Source: Turritopsis dohrnii (taxonomy: Eukaryota; Cnidaria; Hydrozoa; Anthoathecata; Oceaniidae). From it: a stretch of DNA of 64,000 bases. Positions within the stretch are counted from its first letter, which is position 1, and the number at the start of each line of letters is the position of its first letter. Location of the stretch: assembly GCA_027922465.2 (NCBI GenBank), contig BQMF02000664.1, forward strand, positions 1-64,000. Direction: 5' to 3'. This document shows positions 1 through 11,723 of the stretch, one piece after another. The translations under genes were made by a program, and so were the position numbers. The notes below the pieces were generated by a model, which worked only from the letters and a program-made list of their open reading frames with translations, was not told the origin of the DNA and ran no database searches.

Positions 1-441
1 CTGTCCTTCACATCTATTGTACATAATTAAAAAGTCTTCATTAGCTAGGTGGGTCACATCGAAGAAACTCCTCTTAGAAATAGTCAAGAAGAAGCGGATA
101 CTAAGATGTTTCTTTACAGCCTTCATGCCGTCACTAATCATAAAGCAAGGAATGTCTGTATTCATACAGTTGATACTCGCTATGAAAGATCGATGTAGAA
201 TTGTTTGTCAAAATCGATATTAAAGAAAAAACTCGTGTACTTGGCATATCTAACACTGCTCTTATTTCATGCAGCTGTAAGAAATCAGCTTGTCAAAAAG
301 GAAACTGTGTCTGTTTATCCCACGATCTCCAGTGTACAGATTTATGTGGATTCCCAGAATGCACCAACAAGAAATCTCCTGAGACACGGACAGATAAATT
401 CTGATTCTGACAGCGATAATGAACTCGGTAGGCTAAGATGA
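1..441 (+). pseudogene. Broken TE-associated protein, EEADT and CXC-type Cys-rich region
   Basis: Two coding-like pieces lie in different frames. Around 82-190 a frame reads SQEEADTKMFLYSLHAV and continues to a VDT motif. Around 201-404 another frame reads CSCKKSACQKGNC, then a further CxxxC cluster and PECTN, which resembles a tesmin/CXC-type zinc-binding region. From family knowledge, an EEADT block followed by a Cys-rich tail occurs in large multi-copy animal protein families usually linked to mobile DNA; I cannot name the superfamily. The frame change between blocks and the lack of a start mark it as a decayed C-terminal fragment entering from the left window edge. The TE link is inferred, not demonstrated here. 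Confidence 0.45.
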
Positions 442-1425
442 TGCTGTTCGAGCAAATTTTGATATAATCAAAATTATGACAAGTTTTATTATACCGGGAG
501 GTCCAAAAAAACGAGTCAAAAATTGGATTTTTGTTATCTCAAAAACTATATGTCCGTTCTTCACAATTTTTTGCATGTTAATTATTTCGTATAGTTTCTT
601 AAGGCTGTAAGAGTTTGAAAAAGCTCCGATTAACCAATTTTCTGTTAATGGATTAGAAGTCTGTCCTATCATTTTAAAGTTGATTAAAAATTGACGTCAA
701 AATTACGAAACTTTTTTGTACTCAGACGATATCTTGTATCTTTTACCAGACATTCAGTGCTCAATACTCCTCATCACTTGTTCAGCAGACCTGTATAAAA
801 GGCTACACTTTACAGTCTTCATCAGTGATACCATTGCATTGTCTTATATACCAAGTTTAACCGACTCCCCTAATCTTTTGCTTTTAATCAATATCGTTTC
901 GTTGTGTAAAGTTTTCTCTGATGATGATAAAGGTATATATTTTACTTAGAATTTCAAGCTCTTTCAGTTGACATCGTTGACACTTGAAAAATACGAAAAA
1001 AGTATTTTGTTATCACTTGACCATATCACTTGATATTATATGGAAAAAAATTTTATAACAAGAGGATGGTATTTGAGCTTTCTAAACAATTTATCATTAT
1101 TCCCAACAACTTTCTTTGATGATAACATCCTGGCTATGACTTACTAATTCGAACCCTGCTGATCTGTCTTCTAAGTCACATTCTTTTTGATCAAAATCTT
1201 ATTAATGGCATAAGTAAGTGACCCATGTTATATGTGAAAACACACAACACACCTAATAATTTGTATAAATTTTGTCAAATCAGGTTTAAATCAGGAATTG
1301 GTTCTACAATTTGTTGCTTAAAAACCACATCATAGGTAAAACACACCATTATAAGAAAAACTCAGAAAATTTCAAGGATTACAGCAAATGATCGGTTAAG
1401 CCCCCAGCCCCAAATCAGCCCCCAG
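442..1425. other. Intergenic DNA, no gene seen
   Basis: AT-rich sequence with no open frame that looks coding, no RNA gene and no clear repeat structure. It separates the CXC-type relic from the left end of the 7.9 kb TIR element. Confidence 0.5.
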
Positions 1426-1686
1426 CCCAGTGGGCACACGTCGTCCTACGTACGTCCCGAGGATGGAAGATTTACGTCCCCTCGTCCCAGTCCACATTTG
1501 GACCAAAAAAGTGAGGGACGTCCCATGACGTCTTATTTGGACCTCATTTTTTAGCGGGAAACGAATACGTACAGGCGGTTTGATAAGACAAAATATCGCG
1601 AGTGGTTAAACCAAGTATACGCCTCGACAGTGTAAAACTCAATTTCTTTCAAGTGAAAATTGTTTAAATTTTTGTGAGAAAAAGAT

Positions 1687-1735
1687 CAGGCCTTGTCATA
1701 ACAGGTGCGGTCGCGCGCACACAAACACACGCCCA
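1687..1735 (+). mobile_element. hAT-like left terminus
   Basis: Starts CAGGCCTTGTCATAACAGG and runs into a GCGGTCGCGCGC motif. The same start recurs at 6151 and in variants at 49211 and 49952 and, inverted, ending at 53748 and 63497. Only this end is recognisable locally, so it is a solo or truncated element end. Confidence 0.4.
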
Positions 1736-1799
1736 AGTACAATATATCTTGCATCACCTACGCGATGATTCAATCGCCCAGCATTGGTAAATACAATTT

Positions 1800-2993
1800 A
1801 TATTTTATATTTTAGAGTTGTTTTCTCTTTCCGGCCTTCTTTCTCAGAAAACATGCATAACAAAAACGTCATGAATAGCTTTGTTAATTCAATTTCCGCG
1901 CCTTAGCGAAGGAAATTGTTTGATTTAGACCTTCTATCTATCTAACTCTCTCCGTAACAGTTTTTTGCCGTTTTCGGAAAGTCCGTTCGGATTTCAGATT
2001 GTTTGTTTATTCAGAATAGTTAATGACAGACCCAAAACTCTATGCAAAATGTAATACAAAAAGGCCACTTTCAATAATAATTCAAAAAAAATAAGCTTTT
2101 TATACTTTTCAAATACTTTTAGAAGTTATTTTAGCCGTTTTATATTTAAAACTTCCCAATTCAATTATCTTTAAAATTTCTTTAAAAAGTCAGTAAAATA
2201 TGCACACCGAACACGTGAGTTGTTCTCGAACCGTTTGGTCTATGTTTTGAGGAAATTGTAGGTAGAAGCTTTGAAGAAGAGTTTTAAGACTTTATCTACT
2301 ATTGCAATCGAAATATAATATTAAGAACATTCCTTATGGAGGAAATATTGATGTTTAGCTGACTCTGGGAAAAATTCTTGAAAAAGAAGGTGAAGGTTTG
2401 ATAGTAAACGAAACTTTGCTGTGAAAAAAAACTTTCAATATCGCAGCAGAAAAGTATTATAGTATCAAAACATTACTGGTGAATACGTCTTATCAATAAA
2501 TGCATGAAACATGTTCATTTCATTTAATAAATATTACACCGAAAGTTGAAGATATTGAAAAAAAAATAAACAAATGAAATTGTCATAGCAGCACAAATCA
2601 TTAGTGAATGAATTGACCCAAACATACATACATACTGAAAGTATAAACATGTGCAAGATATTGGTGAATGATATGTCTTATAAAACTGCTTTTCTGGCTC
2701 CGAAACGTCATAGTGAATTGAAAAGCGGTAATAAATTAAAGAAAGGAGTAATTTGGGGAATTCCGGACTGTTTCAAATTATTCATCACTGTACAATGCTT
2801 GGTCAAGATATCACTTGTGTGGAACTGATTATTTTTAAATTCACATTTAAAAGAATTTAAGATGACATTGTTCAAAATAATCCTGAGGAAAAGAAACTTT
2901 GGATGATGATTAGAATCCAACCAATTATATACATAAAATGAGATCACTAAAGCCTTGTGAAAATTTGGAGTGTAACATGTTCTAGGACACAAT
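1800..2993. other. Non-coding interior of the 7.9 kb element
   Basis: AT-rich DNA without a convincing gene. Short open frames around 2600-2830 have no recognisable composition or motif and look like chance. Confidence 0.4.
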
Positions 2994-3811
2994 ACCTTAA
3001 GGGGATTTTTTTTGCAAGGATTAAGTTTTGCAACTTTTGCGAAATTTGGCCAAATTCTCAAAAAATAAATCCACGCAAAACGTCAAGACATGAACGATTC
3101 ACGAAAATACCTTAAGGGAAGAAATTTTCGCGGGAAGAAATTTTCGCGGAATTTAATTTCGCGGTTGAAATGGTAAAAATGGCCGATTTTCGCGGAATTT
3201 CATTTCGCGATTGACCAATTTTAACATGTTTCGCGGAATTAAATTTCGCGGTTTTCGATTTTCAAACAAATACTTAACAGAAAAAATGCCTCCTTTTTTG
3301 CGTTGTAAATCGTTTTTTCTTTTATTATTTAATATATAAAGTTAAAATCGAATTTTCACGGAATTTAATTTCGCGATTGAGCAATTTTGACGTGTTTCGC
3401 GGAATTTAATTTCGCGGTTAGGGGCAAAAATCGCGAAATTAAATTCCACGAAAATTTCTTCCGCGAAAATTTCTTCCCGCGAAGATTTCTTCCCTTAAGG
3501 TAAATCCACGCCAAATTTCATGATTTTATTTGCTCATTTTTTGGCTCTGTGTACCTTTTATATATTAACTATTTCCTTGTACTCATCAAGCACCGATTGG
3601 TTTTGCAATGTGGCAGGCATGGAAATGATGATTTTTACTGTTACTTCTAAGCTATATTATAAAGTACACACATTGCACTTTGTGCCCATTCGCAAATATA
3701 AATCAAAACATTTTCCTTGAGAAGCACTGACTCGAAAAAATTAATCCACACAAAACGCTCTCAAACGTTGGCTCGCAAAAATTAGTCCACGCAAAAAAAA
3801 TCCCCTTAGGT
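2994..3811. mobile_element. Outer foldback element, ACCTTAAGGGGA termini
   Basis: The left end reads ACCTTAAGGGGATTTTTTTT; the right end is its near reverse complement, AAAAAAAATCCCCTTAGGT, with one A missing. Near both ends the motif AAATCCACGC or its complement recurs. No coding capacity. It is a short non-autonomous TIR element interrupted by a second element of related termini at 3109-3501. Confidence 0.65.
3109..3501. mobile_element. Inner nested foldback, ACCTTAAGGGAAG termini, TSD AAAT
   Basis: Termini ACCTTAAGGGAAGAAATTTT and its inverted copy at 3480-3501. AAAT occurs directly on both sides (3105-3108 and 3502-3505), a good 4-bp target duplication. The interior is built from repeats of TTTCGCGGAATTTAATTTCG in both orientations, so the whole unit can fold on itself. 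No coding capacity. Confidence 0.7.
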
Positions 3812-3919
3812 ATATCATGTTCGAAAAGAACATTTTCATACAGATCCTAACAAAGTGTCATTTGTCTTTTCGTGCACATTGGTGTTATTTATAGACACCA
3901 TAAAGTGGTAATATGAAGA

Positions 3920-4084
3920 CAGTTGTGGATCTGGAGTGTAGTCGCAACTTGTGGAGAAGCGCATTAACATAAGTTGTGAATTCAGTTCATATTATCAATG
4001 GGGTTATTTGAACCTTTTTCTTTTATGTTTGAATTGCTAGCACTCCCCTACACAAGTTGCGGCTTACCTATGGATCCGCCACTG
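3920..4084. mobile_element. Short hAT-like MITE
   Basis: Left end CAGTTGTGGATCTGGAGTG; right end, reversed, CAGTGGCGGATCCATAGG. Both continue into GCAACTTGTG in inverted orientation. CAGTGGCGGATCCA is a common hAT-type terminus. About 165 bp, no coding capacity, no clear TSD. Confidence 0.55.
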
Positions 4085-4288
4085 GCAGGTTAAGTAAAAA
4101 TAGATTTTCGTATTGTATGTTATGTTGATTTAAGTTATGTATATAATTTTTATCTTCTTGTAATCCTGTTAAATGTCATGGATTAAAATCTTTGAAATGC
4201 CCAAGTTTCTCCTGCTCCTATTAATGCAAGTTATGAACAATTTCAATGTTTATTTAAATATATATTACCAACAATGTTTACTTAAATA

Positions 4289-5171
4289 TACATGGCATCC
4301 TCCCCCCCCCCAGGAAGATGGGGGGTGAATCAGATGTTAGGGCTAGGGGGGACCTGAAATTTTCCAATTTAATGGGGGGACAAAAGCAAATGGGGGAGCT
4401 AAGAAATTCTTTTGGACTAGGGGGGGGGGGGGACAAAAATTGAAATTTTTAGTGTTTGATTTGTATTTCTTGATGTTTTGTTGTGAAGAGAGAAAGATAG
4501 AGTAGAAAGAGCTTAAAACTTTTATTTTCTAGAGGAGAAGATACCATAGATAGATTTTCTATACTTCGTTTGTGTTTATAGGTTGAAATTATAATACATC
4601 AAGTGTGTTTTTATCTGTAGGAAGTGGTGTTTCTTTTTTCTTATAGTTTTGACCTTTGCCCTCTATTTTTTAATTCTCTTAAAAATCATGCTTAATAAGA
4701 GTAAAACGTGCACATGAAAGATAGCTTGAGGAATAAGGAAAAGTTTATATGTATAAAGAGAGAGAGAGAGAGAAAAAAGAGTTTATTATATTAAACATGT
4801 GACTTTGCAAATAGAAATAATAAACTAGATAAAAAGTAAGATGACAGAGCCAGTGAAGAAAAAGAAAAAGCCTAACCAAAGTGATTTAGTTAGAATAGAT
4901 GAAGAAAAGCTAGCTTGGTACAAGCAACATCAACCATCTGGGAAATGGAGAAAATTCACTAAGATTAAAGTTTCTTTCTATTCGAAAGTTCTTGACATAT
5001 GTTTTTATTAGCTGTAGTTTAATATGTGTATTAATATGGGAGGGGAGTTCTTCAACTGGGGGGAATGGCCAAATGGGGGGATCAGTTAATATGAGACATT
5101 GGAGGGGGGGAAAGACCAAGTGGGGGATTTCAGCTCCAAATGGGGGGACCAAAAACATGCAGGACGCCATG
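4289..5171. mobile_element. G-run-rich element with ATGGCRTCCT ends
   Basis: Left ATGGCATCCTCCCCCC and right AGGACGCCAT (5162-5171) form a short inverted terminus. Next to both ends are repeated runs of 5-13 G in an AT-rich setting (4300-4435 and 5035-5155), with phrases such as AAATGGGGGGA. The centre holds an (AG)n microsatellite near 4757. No coding region. Homopolymer G runs may vary in length between assemblies. Confidence 0.45.
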
Positions 5172-6150
5172 ATATATTACCGAATTCACATTTCTGACAA
5201 AATTTGGAAGGTGTGCACAAATAACAATTGGAAGGTCCTGATATTAAAGTTGGCAGTTTTCCCTGATTTTTCCTTGATTTTCAAATGATTTTGGTTCAGT
5301 TCTATCGAATATCATTTTATTCTTTCATGTGAACCACTAAGTCATACTTTGGGAATTGTGATAGACTGTTCTCTCGTACGCAACAAGAACAGAATGGATA
5401 GTCATTCAGATATCTTGAAAATTAGCCTAAAACTATTTCCCTCTAGGCCTGATGCGGAAATTTTCAAGCCCTGAGGCCTCTACCTAGTTTTCATAATGCA
5501 CCTCACTCGAAACGAAAACTTAAAAGTAACTGTATTTACCAGACAGTAACAGATATGGGCAAGAACAACTACAACAACAATATTTTATTTCAACTCCAAA
5601 TTTCAGTTACTAGTTGGATTTCCAGTTTTACATGCTTACAGCCTTTCTATTTGCGTCGGCATTCTGCAAATGCCGACGTAAATGCCGACATATTTGGCGA
5701 AATTGTTACGTCGGCAAATTTTTGCCGACGTTAATAATTTTGAACCAAACTGAAAAATAATTAAATAAATTCTTTGGCATCATCTTGATGTTCGCTTGTC
5801 TCAACCAATTCCGGGTTCGCATTCCACTTATCTAATACTTGAGTCAGTTTTAAGTATGACTTACACGAAATGAGTATAAAGCCTGATTTACACGAGAGTA
5901 CGGAAACTTGTGTCTACTCTATAGACAGACGATCTTATCGTCCGTTTAGAAATCGAATCAGGAAAAATTGACCCGGGAAAGAAAGGAAGAAACTTTGAGA
6001 TTATTTCTTTGATAGATTTTAAATGGAAATTTACTTAATAGTCAGGGATTTTTTCCAAGCACTTTACGGTTTCTACCGTCTTTCGTAGAGAAGATTGAGT
6101 ATTACAGTCGAGGAAGCTCCGCTATTTTAGAGATTTACAATCACCACAAA
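5172..6150. other. Non-coding, with clustered GTCGGCA/TGCCGAC motifs
   Basis: No gene recognised. At 5650-5735 the motif GTCGGCA and its complement TGCCGAC occur at least six times in about 90 bp. The same motif forms the ends of the element at 49491-54000 and starts CAGGTCGGCA at 6614, so this is probably a terminal fragment of the same family. Confidence 0.4.
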
Positions 6151-6400
6151 CAGGCCTTGTCATGAGAGGCATGCGAAAGGAGTTGGAAACTAAGATGTTT
6201 TTAATTTCATTGAATAACATGAAAACGAGTCGCACTGGTACCACTTTCGTTTTCATCTTCTTTCGTAAGGTGAAGAAATGAATGCGTATAACAAAGGAAA
6301 TTTCAAAATTACCTTAGCAACGGTGGTCGTTCTCCCTAGCAACGGGACATTTGGTGAATAATGGCCTAATTACTCTCTCAGAACATGTTTTTAAATACTA
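6151..6400 (+). repeat. hAT-like terminus followed by dispersed repeat (copy at 57425-57620)
   Basis: Starts CAGGCCTTGTCATGAGAGGC. From 6178 the sequence is closely similar to 57425-57620, sharing the phrases TTCATTGAATAACA, GGTGAAGAAATGAAT and CTTAGCAACGGTGGTCGTT. No coding capacity. Confidence 0.55.
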
Positions 6401-9100
6401 CGCAATAAAGAGCTAAAAAATGTTTAATTGACAATGAATAATTGAGTTCCTAAACCCAATTCAAGATTGAGTTTCAACTACAGGTAAACGGTAGTTTTAA
6501 AGTGCTTGGAATCCATAGTATCTTCAGACATATTCAGACATCATTTTCAAAACAGAATAAGTTAGATTTAGTGGGCTATTGATTAATCTAAAAAATACCC
6601 ATTCACTCTCCCAGGTCGGCACAGTTTTGCTACTTTTCATGAATTGGAAGGATTTCAAATTGCCGACGTAAATTCTACTTTTGCCGACTACTTTTCTACT
6701 TTTAATTCTAACAAGAGCCAGATGGCGCAAAACGGTAGCAGCAACTTCACTTGTCACACAGTAGCTTTCAAAATTTTACTTAAAATTCTAAAAAGTTCTT
6801 TAAAGTTTGTTTTTAGCGAAATCTCACTCGTGGAAAACAGGCATAAACCGAAATATTTTAAATGATTAGCTAGTGTAAATAGGGTTTAATCATAAAACAC
6901 CAGCAAATTGATTTATTAAAAGACAAAAGAATTATACATGCGTGAGTTGTGTAACGTAAGTTTTTGAACGTCTTTTTTCATGAGAGTTTATGTAGTAAAA
7001 AAAAAACACGCGCTTCTTCGAAAAAAATATGTTTTTTAAAAATAAAATCAAAATTGAATTCGAACAAATAACTGATGTTTTGAACCAGATCTTTAAAAGC
7101 CCTTATTATTGCACAAAGACAGTCCAGAAAGCTAACAAACGCATACGGTAATAAGAAGATCTGAACTGAGGTTTTACTAACAAGAAAAACATATCTAATT
7201 TCAAATATCAAAGTAGCTACTTTTACTAGCATAAGTAACTAAAAGTTCCAATTTTATTAAACCTATGGATTAATATCCATTCCTTCACGAAGAAATTTAT
7301 TAAGTGATAAATATCAAACGAAACCTATTTTGAAATGTTTGATATATGCAGAAACTTCGAAAGTTCCAAAGGCTGCGTTCCTTTATAGAATTTACATTGC
7401 GTTATTAGTTGAGTCTCGCAGACTCTAAATCATAGGCTAAACTGCCATTTCGGCCGGAGGAGGAGGAGGAGTAGTAGTAGTAGTAGTAGTCCAAGGGTGT
7501 TTTAATACGGTATTCGCTTTCGCTGCTACCGTAATTACATATATTTTGTAAGTATTATAAACAACTGATTTTCAAAGTGTTTTTTATACTGGTATATAAT
7601 GGCACAAAAGTTGAGAATATGACAACAATAAAATATGTGCTTTTGATAGAAAATTTTGATAAAAAAAGGTTTCACATTAATGTTGCACCTGCATAAAAAC
7701 CCTGTGTGGACTTATATTTGACACGACCTTGTCTACCAATTAAATTTTGATAGCATTTTGTCTGACATACTGACAAACAGCAAATCTCCTATAAAAATAG
7801 ACTTAAGGCAAAGACAGTGTTGTTGGCAACAAAATGACTTGGATTGAATAAAATTCTATTTTAAAAATAGGCTCACAAACACAAACACAACACATGCAAG
7901 GTCAGATTTTGCTGTTTCTTATAAAGAAATAATAAAAGGAATAAGAATTGTAAGTTCTTATTTTGTTCTTTGCTTATGAACAGTTTCAGCCTCATTTCAT
8001 TTCTAATTCATAGAATTTGCATTAAAACAAGAAAAATTTCTTTCTTGTTTCTTTTTTCAATCCTTGACAATTTGAATTAGTTTGTAATGGAACATTGTAG
8101 TGAAACAAATACATGACATGACATGATATGATATGAGCATGTTAGTTTTTACACAGGCCAACACCATTAAATTATATTTCGCACATTACATTGTACATGA
8201 GAAAAGAAACACAAGTGAAAGTGAAAACTAATATTCAGTAAGGGAAGTTGTTCAGACGGCAGAAACCGAAAGAAGACGCCGCTATGTGTTGTTAATTTTC
8301 GCTGATTTGTTGTTTAAGTTCTTTTTTAATTATGATTCATTGAAGTGTAAAAAAATAAACCAAAAGTACTTTATTCAACCATAACGGATGTTATGCTACA
8401 AAAATAACAAGAACCTTGTAAAAAGGTGACACTGTGGAAACAAATAGTTTTTTTCCATTTTTTTCAAAAGCAACTTTTGAAAGAATTGTTGTTATTATCG
8501 TAGAAGAGGGTCGTTCTTAGAGCAGACGTAAAACTGGCATTCATTTTTTTCTGGAACAGCTAAGTTGTTTACATTTTTATTTTGATATTGCTTCGTGCGT
8601 TTGGGTTATATTACTGATATAGTATATAGATAAAGACAAAGATCTTTGAAGCCATGCATAAAACTTGATTGTAGCTACCTGGATATGGGTTGATCTTTCT
8701 ACTACAGATCTTTTGAGGGAGTTGCAATTTATAAAAAGTTTATATCATTGGATAGACAAATTTAAGCTCCTTTCAATGATACAAAATTTATTGGAAATAA
8801 ACTTATTACCAGGAAAATAATATTTTTGTATTTTCCATAGTTCTTGGAATTTATTTCATTGCATTATTATTTTAATTGTTTATATATATATGTATATATT
8901 ATGAACATTATATATTTCAATTGTTTTCTTGCAACAAAAAACAATACATTTCGTATTAAGTATTAATATTAATTTCAAGTTTTATCGTCATTGGACAATC
9001 TAGCAAACACCCTATCAATATCTTGTCTCTTATTTTCCCGTATAAAGTTACATTTCGGTGATTTATATTTTTGAACACTAATGAAAAATACTAATTTGTG
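6401..9100. other. Long non-coding AT-rich stretch
   Basis: No gene or RNA recognised. It contains a CAGGTCGGCA terminus at 6614, a GGA/GTA trinucleotide microsatellite at about 7453-7490, and a short ACATG/ATATG repeat near 8110. Open frames here are short with no recognisable motifs. Confidence 0.4.
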
Positions 9101-9324
9101 CAACCATGTCCATGTGTTGCTACCATAAGACGTCATCTAGATGTCTAAGGGACGTCCTTGTGCATCAAAAAGTCGTCCTAAGAATGTCCTATGGACTTCT
9201 CTTTTGGACACAATTGACGTCCCACTTGGACGGACAGGTTTGAATACATTTTGCACGTTGGGCGTCCTGTCGTCCACTTTGGACCTGTATGCGACCTCCT
9301 GGGGACGTCTTTGTGCCCATCGGG

Positions 9325-10023
9325 AGGGGATAATTCAACTAAAAAAACACACAAAAAGGGGTCATTAAATTTACTAAACTTATATTTGCTTGATATGTAT
9401 AAATGACATTCTATTCAATGACTTTTTCTTGAGTATGTTTTACACAACAAATTTAGCCAAATAGATGGTATAGATGGTTATCAACATGATGGCCATAAAT
9501 AGCTGTCTGGAACTCAATTCATACTATAAGGCTTTAGCTAGACCTCACAGACAACGCATACTGACATTTTCCCAATCAAGTCTAATCACATTAAATTACT
9601 TGGACTCCAACCCCCACCCCTGTAAAGCCTATATTGGTCTTACACAATACTCTCAAGTCCCCAAGCTGAAAGGTGACAAAATGGTCTGACCAACTTCTCA
9701 ACAAAGTGAAAAACATCATGTTTCCAAAATTTTTAGCTAAGGACGTAGATAATTGTCTTTCTGTCTATTTCTTGGGAAAAAAGGCACACAATATACACGT
9801 TGTTTTTTTTAAGAACCAGTAAAATCTGACCTGAGGCTGGCTGTTCTTATTTTTTGAGCCTTTTTCAGCCTGAATTGTTTTTATTTTGTCCTTAGCTTTA
9901 AGAACAAATTTTCAGATTTCAGCCTCATTTTGTTTTAATTTATGTAAAATTGAAATAAATCTTATTAAAAACAACTGTTTAAGCATGGTTGCTGTTCGGT
10001 AATGACCCGATATGAGTATATAT
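9325..10023. other. Intergenic, no gene seen
   Basis: AT-rich sequence between two TIR elements. A short open frame at 9474-9689 has no recognisable features and is probably chance. Confidence 0.4.
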
Positions 10024-11591
10024 GTGACCGTCCAGGGGATTTTGATAACAAACGATAAAACGTTATATAGTTATAATAACGTTATTATTTTAAGTAATAA
10101 CGTTACTTTATAACGTTATATCGTTATGCATAACGATATAACGTTATATCGTTGTTATAAAGTAACGTTACTGTAACGATAACGATAACGATACAACGTT
10201 ACAACATAACGATAAAATGTTAATGAAAACCTTTTCTTGTAGTTCTCACAAAAGTAATTATCATGAAATTTTTTTCAGATGTTTCAGCTTACAGCCACTT
10301 CCATATAAACTTAATAAAAATGAGGACACTGCCTCTCCATTTCCGAAATAAACAATGAATTCGTACTCCGGTAAATTTAATATACCATGGGTTGTTTTTC
10401 AGGAATTGCCTTACAGTTCTAACTCTCTTTGTGGTAGCTGTGAAGGTGTGTTTTGAATTTCAGGGAACGATGTATTATCTTTTATTTCCAATGCTTACAA
10501 GCAAAACACAAATAGTCCAAGGATAACTATATATAAAACCAAAACGTGATTTCAGCCAAAGCATCAGAGAATTCAAATCGAATGTTTACATACATGAACA
10601 GAGTGTGTTCGAATGTTTTTAAAATGAAGATGCAATGCAATGCAAATAAAAGATCTTCCTAATGTTTTTCTCATGGGTAGAATGAAGCCAAATTTAAACA
10701 TTTAAAAAATTTCCCATTAAGAGTGTGTATGCGGCCCTCCAAGATCTTTATTAATGCTATTGAAGTATAGGTCTTCAAAAGGTTTCACGAAGAAAATCTC
10801 TGCTGAAAACTTTTTCTAAGTGAAAATTAATCTTTTTGAAAATAAAACGTTTTCCCGAAGGGATTGCAATAGCAATTCTGTCGAACAACTTAAAATAGAA
10901 TTATAGCGGACGGTTTCTATTAGTTGTAGTTTTTTAAATACATATCGTATCTTTTAACTGTAAATGAATGAGAACCAGGTAATCAGTTCATGCAAATAGG
11001 CGAAAAGAAATAGATGTTATGTTAGTATGAAAGTAAAACACAACTTGAGAAAATTTTGAAAATAGAAAAATGAGTTTTTATTGAACAGAATGAACGTTTT
11101 TGGGGTTTATACTGTGATCAATACACAAAAAAGAACCTCCTGCATTTACTATGGCATTCACATCCTAAGTTGTTACATCTTTTACAAGCGATATTTTTTG
11201 TCGTGATTTAAAATAAGAAAAATTATTATTCAAAGAACGAAAAACTCTCTCTTATTACTTATTAGATTATTTATTCTTTGAAACATAAACGGCATAGTTT
11301 TAAAGTGCGATTGCTGTTGTTGCCTGTCGTGTGCTTTATAATAAACAGGAGACGAATTTATTTGTTGTTATAACTATAAAACGATAAAACGTTATAACGT
11401 TACTGATAGAAGAATATAACGTTACCAAAACGATATTATCGTTTCAGTGATAATGTTATAACGTTACTTGAGTATCGTATTAATGTTACATAAGAACGAT
11501 AAATATCGTTATTTCTTTTGTTCTTTTTAACCATAAAACGTTATTTATATAACGTTTTATCGTTTGTTATCAAAATCCCCTGGACGGTCAC
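10024..11591. mobile_element. TIR element with AACGTTATA-rich ends
   Basis: The ends are inverted copies starting GTGACCGTCCAGGGGATTTT and continue identically for about 45 bp. Subterminal regions (10050-10220 and 11370-11550) are dense in AACGTTAT/ATAACGTT palindromes. The flanks are (AT)n-rich, so the TSD cannot be fixed, though TATAT-type flanks are present. The 1568-bp interior has no coding frame, so it is non-autonomous. A partial copy of the right half lies at about 54300-54933. Confidence 0.75.
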
Positions 11592-11723
11592 ATATATATG
11601 CAAGGTGAAAAAACAACAACTACTAAACCATTTGATAGTGAGAGAATTCACATCATGAGTTGTTCCTATCATGAATATAATAAAATGTGATTTAACAAAA
11701 TATGCCCCCAGGATCTTATTCGA

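Larger units (their letters stand above)
1426..9324. mobile_element. Candidate 7.9 kb TIR element with ACGTCC-rich ends
   Basis: The left end starts CCCAGTGGGCACA and is followed by repeated ACGTCC/GACGTCC motifs (1440-1540). The right end, reverse complemented, starts CCCGATGGGCACAAAGACG and is followed by the same GACGTCC-type motifs (9130-9310). The shared imperfect terminus and matching subterminal motif suggest the two ends of one DNA transposon. No transposase was found inside. The interior holds several other insertions (foldbacks at 2994-3811, a G-run element at 4289-5171, a hAT-like MITE at 3920-4084, hAT-like ends at 1687 and 6151). The ends could instead belong to two separate copies; no target duplication was seen. 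Superfamily not assigned. Confidence 0.35.

Noticed and set aside
5790..5830. Possible tRNA B-box (CGGGTTCGCATTCC)
   Set aside because: No matching A-box or cloverleaf could be built upstream; treated as chance.
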